NCBI GenBank assembly: GCA_002633005.1 | Contig: NMRA01000231.1 | Coordinates: forward strand, 209,777-250,516 | Origin: Phoronis australis | Lineage: Eukaryota > Phoronida > Phoronidae | Direction: 5' to 3' | DNA: 40,740 nucleotides | Translations under genes and position numbers: made by a program | The notes under the pieces: model-generated | Told to the model about the DNA's origin: nothing | Seen by the model: only the letters and a program-made list of their open reading frames with translations | Database searches by the model: none | Part shown: positions 24,062-33,484 of the stretch, piece by piece | Numbering within the stretch: position 1 is the first letter of the stretch | Layout of the letters: each line of letters begins with the position of its first letter

Positions 24062-24230
24062 CACAAATCCTGAATCTCGACACCACAGTGGTTCTAATTT
24101 AGTTTTGCACACTTAAGTTCTACTTGCACTTCCAGCTTAATCACTTTCATTTCAGGTGAATTTGATTGGCCCGTCTTCGAACTGGATGTCCAATCAGTTC
24201 AAAGATCTAGTTCCCTTTTCTTCGTTTCAG

Positions 24231-24395
24231 GGTTGCTATGAAGCTGTGGAAAAAGTGATCGCTAGCCAGAGTGCCATAACAATTGCCGTAACGACTTCCA
24301 TTCTAGTTTGTCAGCTGATACTGGTCATATTAGCTTGCTGTGTCTGTACATTTAAAAAGGAAGACAGAGAGGACAACAAAGTACATCCGAGTTAG
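24231..24395 (+). CDS. Tetraspanin terminal exon, copy B (duplicate)
   Basis: This exon has the same acceptor (cttcgtttcag), phase and stop as 21892-22056 and encodes an identical 54-residue peptide (last loop cysteine, fourth membrane segment, cytosolic tail ending KVHPS). Visible coding changes are silent (GGTTGT/GGTTGC context, AAT/AAC). If the duplication is real, it is a redundant alternative last exon of the tetraspanin gene. If it is a haplotype artefact, this is simply the other allele. No separate upstream exons accompany it. Confidence 0.75.
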   Translation, partial: GCYEAVEKVIASQSAITIAVTTSILVCQLILVILACCVCTFKKEDREDNKVHPS

Positions 24396-25535
24396 AAAAT
24401 GTACGTGTGTACCAGAAAGATTGACTTCCTGCAGTCACAACTGTGAGCGGTGGTTGATCTGAACACATGATACCGTCTAAACCGCTTCATAATAGAGACT
24501 GCAGTCGAGTGTCATCCATCAGAGACACAATAATGAGAAAGAATCCGTCGTTAAATTTGGATCCTAAAAACTTTAAACTACTGACAACAGCTCATTTCGT
24601 TAATATCTGATTATTATTATATCTTCTGCATTTGGTTTGTGTATGCAAGCAAGTGTGGCGGTTGCTCTAGATTGGCCTTGTTTCGAATGGCGAAACCTAG
24701 GCTGCGTTCTGTAGAGCGAAGTTCTCGTGAGGTTGACAAGATCACACAAGACCATGCAAAATCATGTGAATGAAAGGCAAGCGTTTTGTCTGCAACTTCT
24801 CTTCCTTACACCATGGACGCATCAGAATTGATTGGACGGCTTGGTTGGGATGGAATACAATTCATCCTAAAAGGTCCCTTAAGTGTCTCTCGAGTTTGTC
24901 TGAATCATTGAAGTCTACGCAAGATATCGCCATGTGTTACGAGCGGGGCATGTGAAATTACCCACTTTACCTCGCAAGTTGCTTTGCTGAGTAAACGCGC
25001 CCATCATTAAACGCTTCTTAGCGCGGGTAAATAACCTATTTGCTGTGTTATGTGTACATGTATTTGAAATTGTTAAGTTTCTCATAATTTTGCATTATGT
25101 TATGGGCTGATTTCGAAAATTTTTATTGAGCCTAATAGCCAATTATATGTTATAAGGTGATTTCTAAACCCAAGGTCAAAAACGAAAATTGTGAAGTAGG
25201 CTGGTCTCAACATTCTTCTTCTTTCAAAATCAATTAATTTCTGCCATTTAAGGGAATTGAAAGATCAGCAGCGCTTGTTACGAAGCAGCCTACTTTTTGA
25301 AGGCGTGACCAAACAATTCTGTAAAAACTTGTGGGTTTTTAGCTCTTTTCATTTCTTGTCGATGCCCGTGATTACGTGTTCGGGAATTGACCTTTTTACG
25401 GACAGCGGAAGTCTATGCGTGCGCATCATGATCTCACAGAGCTCAGATTTGTGGGATACAAATCTTCCTAATTCAGATTCCATAGAATTGGCCGACAGGC
25501 GATCGTCTACTCGGTAAGCTAGAAGTTGTTTTATA

Positions 25536-25771
25536 CATGCGTGCACCCAGGGGGCTCGAATTTTGGTATGCGGACCTTTTACTGAAAAATCAAAACGAGG
25601 ACTATAAATAAAAAACGGGCTACTAAGTTCAGACCTATGAACTGTACATTCGCGCCGAATTCCTGTGGACTTACGTCTCGATTTCTCGGACTTTTTGTTT
25701 CTCTGAGGCGAACCTTTTTGCCCATTTCGCCAAATAGGAAGGCTCGTTCGAGCCACCCCTGGGTGAGTGCA
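25536..25771. mobile_element. MITE, 'catgcgcgc' family, copy 2b
   Basis: Partner of the element at 23197-23432 inside the second half of the tandem duplication. It is identical by eye, including the accidental 135-codon minus-strand frame. It is not an independent insertion. Confidence 0.65.
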
Positions 25772-25956
25772 TTTTTTTCAAACTACCTACGATAACCTGA
25801 AGAAATGTCTGCTTTAAATACTACTGAAAGGAAGTGACCTATTGACAGACAGTACATGTACATGTGCGTCTGCTAGCGGCACTGCTTTAGATGACCGCTG
25901 TATTACAATTATTCGTGATAGGCGTCTCTCGCTGTCCGTAAAATGTCAATGAAAAC

Positions 25957-27131
25957 TGTTTGCTGCATGTGCGTCTTGTGGAGTATTACTCCTTAATATT
26001 TGCCTTTTAGCCAGCGAGTTCGAAGGAAATGATCCTAAGAGGTACACACCATGAGTGTAGATTTTTGATAATCACTGATCTTTTCTTGAAAGGTGTTGTT
26101 ATGTAAACTTATTCTACATACGTAAATTAATGTGAGGTTGCTATGAAGTGTGCTATACAAATAAATGTACAAATTAAACGCGTTAGTAGTGCACGTAGAT
26201 TTCTGTTTATCATGAGACGTACAGAGACAAGAAGCAATGATGCACAAATCCGGCTGAATTAGGAACACGATATCACAAAAATGACTGACTGACGGAATTC
26301 ATCATGCACTGTTCTCTAACACACACTTTGTAATTGTTTTTAAAGCGTTCCATTTTTTCATGCAGGGCTAAGATAGGAATTTTATCAAAAAATAAAATTC
26401 CGCATAAAACGAAAACGCAATGATAATTTAGAAAAGTTTAGCAGCGTTCTTGAGATTCCATCTAGTATATGCTGAGAGGATTTTGTACACGAATTTCATT
26501 TTATCCACATGAGAGCTAAGACAGATGTTGGACTCCTGCATTTTGCTGTTATTTTGTAATGTTTTTTCTTGGGGCTTGTTTTGTTACCCGGAAGTTGGTT
26601 CAAGACTGAACTGAAAAGTTGGACTTTAGAATACTTACAATGAATGTATTTGGGTTCTTCGTGGTATTCCTCATTGAATGTTTACACCTAGCGAAATTTG
26701 GTCATGTTGTTGTCACCGACGTTTGCTATCAACGTATCTTTCTTTTATATAAAAAATTTACAAAAAAAATTCCATGATCACGTGACCCAATTAATGGCAG
26801 ATTTTTATGGATTCCTGCACGCTTTCTACTCTTAGAAAATATACACTTTTCCTGAATTAAAATCTATAGTTTTGTAAATATTTGTCTAAATTCACTGACT
26901 TTTCAATATGTCCCCACATAACATTAAAACATGCATAATCAAGACAAAGAAAAGACCACGAGTTTCATTCACATTCTTTCATAGACTAAATAATGGCGAT
27001 ATCTTCATGTCCCCGTGTCAAATGACTAATCGCGGAAGAATTATAGCGGCTATAACCCCTCGTTCCGTCAAAGATTCGGTGAAGTTTTGAGTTCCACTGT
27101 AGACCGTTTAACGGATTAAAGTTGGCCTCAA
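25957..27131. other. Intergenic DNA between tetraspanin and the cyclase-family gene
   Basis: AT-rich, with only short frames and no recognisable exon. AATAAA occurs near 26161. This is the region where the tetraspanin transcript should end if copy B is used. Confidence 0.35.
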
Positions 27132-27361
27132 CATGCGCGCACCCGGGGGGGAGAGGGGATCTAAGGAAAAAGGTCCGCCTCAGAGAAACAACAACACCGG
27201 AAAAGGTAGAAAATGAGAGAAAAGTCCACTAAAAAGCCATGAACTACCGAAATTCGGCGAATACATAATTCACAGCTCTGAAGGTAACCCCTGAATCTCA
27301 GTTAAGTCCACGTCATTCTCAAAAATTCGAGCCCCCCGTTTTTAGGCTGGGTGCGCGCATG
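27132..27361. mobile_element. MITE, 'catgcgcgc' family, copy 3
   Basis: The best preserved copy. CATGCGCGCACCC at the left end is the exact reverse complement of GGGTGCGCGCATG at the right end, extendable to 15 bp with AA/TT. Shared internal blocks are 'ggtccgcctcagagaaac', 'gtccactaaaaagcca' and 'ctcaaaaattcgagcccc'. No coding content. Confidence 0.75.
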
Positions 27362-27647
27362 TTTAAATTGTTCCAAGTGAGAAGTGGTTTCTGGTCTTGC
27401 AAAGAACTGACTGTTCGATATTCACTGAGATCACGCTCAGCGTACGAAATGACACGCAGGTAACAAACGCGGCGAGAAGTATTGACGTACATGTACTATC
27501 ATACAGTTCTTTCTAGCCTACGGAATCACCTCTTACTTGACTAAAGCAATTCTTGAGGTTTAATTTCATGACGGTAAGAGGCCTAAATCACCAGAGATTA
27601 ATTAATTTTGCTGATAATATGCGGTTTCCGAGCCCCGGATAGTAAAT

Positions 27648-30600
27648 TCAGTAGTAGCGCCACTTCCAGTATCTCGCGATAATTCTTACCGGGCCACCGG
27701 TCCCACCTTCTATTTTCATGGGCAACACCATCACTTCCGGAATGTATTCCGGAAGGCTGGTGATGTCACCGCCAAGATTCTCTACGATAAACTTTCCGGT
27801 GTACATGAACGCCTGGTGCACTGGGAATGGTTTGTCAGTGACACCGTCGGGATTCATGAGATCGACCATCAGTCCCTTGACGCCAGGCCGGTTTTTTATG
27901 ATCCAGTAAGCTGCATCACCACCCACAGCAGGAAAGCTCATTTTGCTGGTGTCGTTGTTATAAAGACCCAAGCCACCTATCTTTCCAGTGAAGTAGAGCC
28001 CTATGTCTTTGTAGTACTTACTCCAGTCGAAGTCTACTATCATTATAGTATTGTCGATGGTACGACCTGGAAACAGAAAATGCAAAGTTCAAAACTCGTT
28101 CATGTAATGTAAAGGTTAAACTGAACTTTGAAAATATGTTTACCTGAGTTAATAGGAGGAGGAACTGATATTTATAAGATTGCGCTAAAGCCCGGAAAAA
28201 GTCTCTTTTTATTACCTGAATGAAAGGAGACCGGGAAACTGGCAGCGTTCATGGTCCGTGTAATTTTACTTGACCTAGTTTCACTTATGTATTTATGTAT
28301 TTTGCTGCAAGCTGAGTCATTGTGTATTTACATGTATGTATGTATGTTTGTATGTATGTATGCGTGTGTGTGTGTGTGTGTGCGTGTGTGTGTTTGTATG
28401 TATGTATGCATGCGAAAGTCTTAAGAAGTCAGGAAAACTTAAGTTTTTAAAATTACAAAAACTTAAGTTTTGTGATAAACTTAAGTTATCAGAAAAACTT
28501 AAGTTTTGTTAGTACAAAAAACTTAAGTTTTCATGAAAACTTAAGTTATTACATGAAACTTAAGTTTATTTGTGAAAACAATAAGTTTTACACCTGAAAA
28601 AAATTAAGTTTTCTGAAAAACTTATGTTTTCTGAAAAACTTAACATTGTGCTGAAAAACTTAAGTTTTTCGCGAAAAACTTAAGTTTTAAAAACTTAAGT
28701 TTCTTTTAAAAACTTAAGTTTTTCGGAATAACTTAAGTTTTTCCTCTAAAACTTAAGTTATTTTCCAAAAACTTAATTTTTTTCGCCAAAAACTTAAGTT
28801 CATTTTTGTAAGGGATTGTGTGTTTGGTGCGTGTGTGTTTGCGTGTGTGAGAGAGTTTTTTCCCATATGCAAAATTGGTTGAATACACTACGCTTGTCGT
28901 TATTAACAATCCTTATTCAGAGCCGTTCATATCCTCGGAAAGTTCGACACGCTCAACAGAAAATTGATAAAGCAACTGACCAACACACATGATTAAAAGA
29001 CAAACGATACTTCGAAACAAACTTGTCTCATTCTCATGTGGAAATAAAATGACCCAGTAATACCACCACAGGGCAAAAGCTGGAGACAAATGTGGGACAC
29101 GGCAGGTGTGAAATACGCAAACAAATGTTGCGTGCGGCACTACCCTGTTTGCTGCTCATTCAAAACAGGCTTCTCGAATGAAATCAAAAGAGACTCCAAT
29201 ACTTTCAATCGCAGCTCATTGTGCTCTACGTACCGAATGCACGTGTTTTTCACAGCTTCTTTACGGATGATTTTACGTTCGTGACATTCCAGAAAATGTT
29301 CTTGGATGGCACCATTTTGAAGATGCATAACCGACAGGAAAGACAGCAAANNNNNNNNNNNNNNNNNNNNNNNNNNNNNNNNNNNNNNNNNNNNNNNNNN
29401 NNNNNNNNNNNNNNNNNNNNNNNNNNNNNNNNNNNNNNNNNNNNNNNNNNNNNNNNNNNNNNNNNNNNNNNNNNNNNNNNNNNNNNNNNNNNNNNNNNNN
29501 NNNNNNNNNNNNNNNNNNNNNNNNNNNNNNNNNNNNNNNNNNNNNNNNNNNNNNNNNNNNNNNNNNNNNNNNNNNNNNNNNNNNNNNNNNNNNNNNNNNN
29601 NNNNNNNNNNNNNNNNNNNNNNNNNNNNNNNNNNNNNNNNNNNNNNNNNNNNNNNNNNNNNNNNNNNNNNNNNNNNNNNNNNNNNNNNNNNNNNNNNNNN
29701 NNNNNNNNNNNNNNNNNNNNNNNNNNNNNNNNNNNNNNNNNNNNNNNNNNNNNNNNNNNNNNNNNNNNNNNNNNNNNNNNNNNNNNNNNNNNNNNNNNNN
29801 NNNNNNNNNNNNNNNNNNNNNNNNNNNNNNNNNNNNNNNNNNNNNNNNNNNNNNNNNNNNNNNNNNNNNNNNNNNNNNNNNNNNNNNNNNNNNNNNNNNN
29901 NNNNNNNNNNNNNNNNNNNNNNNNNNNNNNNNNNNNNNNNNNNNNNNNNNNNNNNNNNNNNNNNNNNNNNNNNNNNNNNNNNNNNNNNNNNNNNNNNNNN
30001 NNNNNNNNNNNNNNNNNNNNNNNNNNNNNNNNNNNNNNNNNNNNNNNNNNNCCCCCCCCCGCTCGGCACTACGAGCCTCGGATTCACACGAATCCTAAAA
30101 ACCCCTGCCTTTACTGAAAATTTAAACCTACCACTGTAGTGGAAAATCCATGTAACAACAGTAACTGAAACAGCGGTAACACTGGTGGCATCACAAACAT
30201 TTTCTTCCTTCAATATACTCGTTTGTTTTGAATACATGTGAGAAAACTTTACCTGTTGAAGCCTCCCAGTCGAGAATATCTTGGACCGTCATCTCGTATG
30301 TATGGTTACTGTTGGTTTTGTGTCCCAGATGGATGACGCTAGCTGGTGCTACGAGCTGTTCCAGTGGTATCTTGTCCACTTTCGCCCCGTTGGGGTTGAG
30401 GTGGAAGGGAGCGTCAATGTGTGTGCCACTGTGCTCTATTCCTTTGTAGTTACCAGCAAAGAAGCTAAAACAGAGTTTTGTCTTATCTAAAATAAATTTA
30501 AATCAAACGCGAACAGAATAAATGAAGAAACACTTTTTAATTAAACTTGAACTATACGACGGTCTTGTGTCACAGAGAAATATTTTATTTACATCACACC

Positions 30601-33473
30601 TTTAGGAAACTGATCCCAACTTCTTCCTAACTGAGTAATTTCTGGACTTTCAAATAACCACAGTGAATTCTTATCTACTTAGGACACATTATGGCAGACA
30701 TGTGTTATTTTTTTCAATTATTTTATCCATAAAATATTTTGCATTACGTTAATACTTTCCCATGTTCAATGTCTGTACCACAACTACATTTATCATCAAA
30801 ATGTGAACGTGACAACAATATCAGAAACCCTTGAAAACAAGTAATTCAGAATTTGGCAGTTATTTCGACGAAATATATGAGATTTTACCGTAATATAGTT
30901 AATTAAGGCTTGGGACCAACAAAAGGCTTTAAAGTTGCATTTCACACCATTCAGCTGTTTAAATACAAAATCGAATAAAGAATTTTACTCTCCTAGTCTC
31001 ATAACATTCCTAAAGATAGGATTCTATTTCCGTTATCCAGTCAAGTCACCGGAAATGCGTACATGCGCCATTTTCAAATTCGCAATTTTAGGATGGCCAA
31101 GTCTAATAAAATCTGAGTGGTTTCTTGAAAGGCTGATGGTTTCGATATTCTTGTTGGTAACGGAAATAGAATCCCATCATCGCACGGAATATCATGAAAG
31201 CCATTTCTTAAAGTAAAAAAAAACGTTTTATTTGCTTAGCCAACTAAACAGGGCGAAACGCACCTTTAACACAATTGGTCATTTTATTGTGCGCAGAACA
31301 CGTTACTAAGTAATAACAAAACTACCATTTTCTACTAGACCAGCAACCACTTCTTATTTGTAGCACCAACCAGTTAAGACTGGTGCTACTTGCAAACTAT
31401 CCACTTTTTTGCGAGCCCAGTAAATGCATCCATTTGAGATGACCCCAGTAAACGAAGCCATGTCATTAATGACCCATAGATAATTCGATGAGATTTTTAA
31501 AACGGATTTATTTACGCGGTATTGTTACGCCACCGATTAACTTAAAAATAAAACTGACCGACACAAACACGAATCGGACAGTGTGAGTAAGAGACTTCGG
31601 ATGACGTATGCCGCGCGATGTTTGGTCTAAGCAACTCCATCATCGGAAGATTTTGATAACGACCTGATCGATAGAGTCTTGCCGGGGTCAATATATTTCG
31701 GCACGACTGATTATGTTCACAAATGTTTACAGACAAAATGTTGCCCCCCCTTGTGATATCCTAGATCCGCTACTGTTCAGGGCCATATTTTCAGAATACA
31801 GGTCTAAATAACCAATCGACCCGTTCTCGGAATCTGTCCAACCAATGAATTATACCAGGTGATCATTGAATTTCACCTTCTGTGTTACGGCCACATTGAC
31901 GTACGTTCCGAAACTTGTAAATTTTTCCCACCCCTTGCCATCCTCCCTTTTCGGCATTTTCTCGTGCCTCCACGTGGCCGGCGCTTTTTACCAGAAATTA
32001 TCATCTTTATTTAACTTATTTAACTATTTATTACTTGGTGAACTGAAACACAAGATTACCTAACAAAGAGAATACCTAAGGCCTCGTGACAATCATCAGC
32101 CTACGAGAGCCAAACTCAAGGCACGTGATAACAATAGACCAATAACAAGAGCTGGGAAAGTGACGTGTAGTCCTACAAAGGGGACCAGACCGAAATGAGG
32201 GGGAAAGGAGTAAGACGGGTCCATATGCTCACAACGAGTGAAATACCATTTATGATCGACATATGTCCCGAGTAATATATAAATGATATGTGCGTCACGA
32301 GCTCGTTACCAGAGGTGGGAAGGAGACCGAGGTAGGCAATATAAGGCCATTTATTATGCCTAATGCAATCACAAGTAACAAATTGTAAAGTGAAATAAAA
32401 AATGATCTCTGATAAGATGGGCAATAAAAAAGCGCCACAAGAGATGTTGTAAGACAGTTCAATTTTTACGCCTCTATTCCGATTTTATAGTTTCCACAGG
32501 AAATGGAAAATAGAACTTAGAAGCTTTCAAGCCTTCTACTCCAATAAGGAACAGTAATTACCCTCACTATGTCACCTAGTGAAAAGAGTCACTTTATTGG
32601 TAACTGTGTTGTGTGTGGATAGAATTGGTTCGGCTGACCTCGTGACATTGGAGAAATTCAAAAGATTTCTTTAATACCGCCTCGAGGTCGATACCCATCC
32701 AGTCCCAGTCGACTACCACTGTTTCACCTACACCCGCACCTCTAGCTCCTTCGACAACGACAAGCCCCTTCCCTCACCAACAGCAGCTTTACTTCTTGCG
32801 TTCCCTTCTGTTTATACTTGTTTAAAGTCTGACTTCTACGCTTCAAATGGTAACAGCAGCTGAATCACTCGGTAGAGTATGTGAGTTACCAACAATGTGC
32901 TGGCACTTCGTATTGTTGGGCTCCTGGTGGCCGAGATTTGAAATGATTGATAGGTTGCAAACTAACAGTTGAAAAGTTTTAAACAGTAATACTTATTTGA
33001 TATAATTTGCTGCATGCACAGTCCGTATTTTAAGAAACAACTTTTTTGTGAAATGTGGCTACACACAAACTAAATAAACCAGCTAAAATGTGGAACATGT
33101 GTGAGTCAAAATGCCTGCGAATCACAATTTTCAAATTTTATCTTCCTATAAGTCATTAGTATACGGTGGTGAGATAGGACACAAGAATTTATTTTGCCCA
33201 AATCGAGCACTCGAATTATAATGCGGGATGCAATAAATTATCAATTCCTTTCCCAGCCAACGTATTGAATACTTACGTCAAATTTCTGGCTGTAACATTG
33301 TTTTCCATTTTGTACTGGAATCTGGAACTGGGACCATACAACGGATGGTAACGCGCATGCTCATTAAAAGGGTGCGTCAGGTCTACTATTTCCCGCGACA
33401 AGTATCGTCCACGGTGGTTGCCGCAACTTCCAACTGCCACCATACAGAGAAATATGATTTCTTTGTAACCCAT
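27648..33473 (-). CDS. Secreted cyclase-family hydrolase (isatin hydrolase / bacterial-type kynurenine formamidase-like)
   Basis: Minus-strand exons are 33473-33277, 30464-30253 and 28066-27648, joining at phases 2 and 1 into 275 codons plus stop, the usual length of the family. Residues 1-18 (MGYKEIIFLCMVAVGSCG) form a signal peptide. IVDLTHPFNEHARY then opens the cyclase domain. HSGTHIDAPFH (77-87) is the family's HxGTHxDxP metal-binding signature; its two first His and the Asp are metal ligands in characterised members. DILDWEASTG, FPAVGGDAAYWI, PVHQAFM and IEGGTGGPVRIIA are the later conserved blocks. Family members hydrolyse amide or lactam bonds (N-formylkynurenine, isatin); the substrate here is unknown. 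Classical animal formamidase (AFMID) is an unrelated alpha/beta hydrolase. An acceptor ends at 33485 (minus strand), 11 nt before the ATG, so a non-coding exon lies upstream. The N gap is in intron 2, and the phases fit without another exon. Confidence 0.87.
28318..28410. repeat. TGTA/TGTG microsatellite
   Basis: Runs of (tgta)n then (tg)n with interruptions, in intron 2 of the cyclase-family gene, just before the CTTAAG minisatellite. A shorter TG-rich patch recurs near 28818-28850 on the far side. Confidence 0.85.
28437..28803. repeat. Palindromic minisatellite, aaaaCTTAAGtttt units
   Basis: I count 14 intact CTTAAG hexamers, most inside AAACTTAAGTTT, plus about 5 decayed units (cttatg, cttaac, cttaat, attaag, ataag). 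They lie within about 370 bp, with variable 6-14-nt spacers such as ttttcgcg and tcatgaa. Each core is self-complementary. It lies in intron 2 of the cyclase-family gene and is bracketed by TG-rich tracts. Confidence 0.9.
29140..29350 (-). pseudogene. C-terminal fragment of a GIY-YIG-type retroelement protein, cut by the assembly gap
   Basis: The minus-strand frame enters from the N gap and ends at 29140. It reads GAIQEHFLECHERKI, then ELRLKVLESLLISFEKPVLN. This is the pattern of the last part of GIY-YIG-bearing retroelement polyproteins: 'I..H...C' block, then 'L..LESLLI...KP.LN'. It differs from the fragment at 9790-10131, so it is probably a different family. Repetitive DNA here would explain the gap. 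The call is by pattern only. Confidence 0.45.
29351..30051. other. Assembly gap (701 N)
   Basis: Unresolved bases inside intron 2 of the cyclase-family gene. The right edge begins with a run of nine C (30052-30060), the left edge is retroelement-like. Any long reading frame crossing it is an artefact of translating N. Confidence 0.99.
30929..31269. mobile_element. Long-TIR fold-back MITE, 'ccttttactctcatgaaa' family, copy 2
   Basis: The ends pair as ttaaagttgcatttcacacc with the complement of aacagggcgaaacgcacctttaa. Further in, ataggattctatttccgtta pairs with taacggaaatagaatccc. The same internal motifs (ttttactctc, cataacattcct, gataggatt.tatttccgtta) appear in the element at 14314-14630. 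It lies in intron 1 of the cyclase-family gene. Confidence 0.65.
31270..33276. other. Remainder of cyclase-gene intron 1, nothing recognised
   Basis: No exon-like frame on either strand. A small hairpin gtagcacca...tggtgctac occurs near 31360-31391. Otherwise unremarkable. Confidence 0.4.
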
Positions 33474-33484
33474 TCTTCACCCGC

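Larger units (their letters stand above)
21272..25956. repeat. Tandem direct duplication of about 2.34 kb with a single N at the junction
   Basis: 21272-23617 and 23621-25956 are the same segment. It contains the end of tetraspanin intron 4, the terminal exon, a hAT-type MITE and a 'catgcgcgc' MITE. Substitutions and small indels are scattered through the first 1.4 kb. About 22663-23455 versus its partner shows no difference that I can see. One N (23618) sits exactly at the junction. Two alleles placed end to end by the assembler explains this most simply. Confidence 0.85.

Noticed and set aside
28437-28803. CRISPR-like array
   Set aside because: Cores are short palindromes with irregular, related AT-rich spacers, and the context is an animal intron with no cas genes. 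It is a minisatellite.
29351-30051. Missing exon of the cyclase-family gene inside the gap
   Set aside because: Exon phases and the continuous family motif across exons 2 and 3 show that none is needed.
29140-30237. Long minus-strand frame of 365 codons (and a plus-strand frame 29221-30117)
   Set aside because: Most of it is translated N from the assembly gap. Only 29140-29350 has real sequence with a recognisable pattern.
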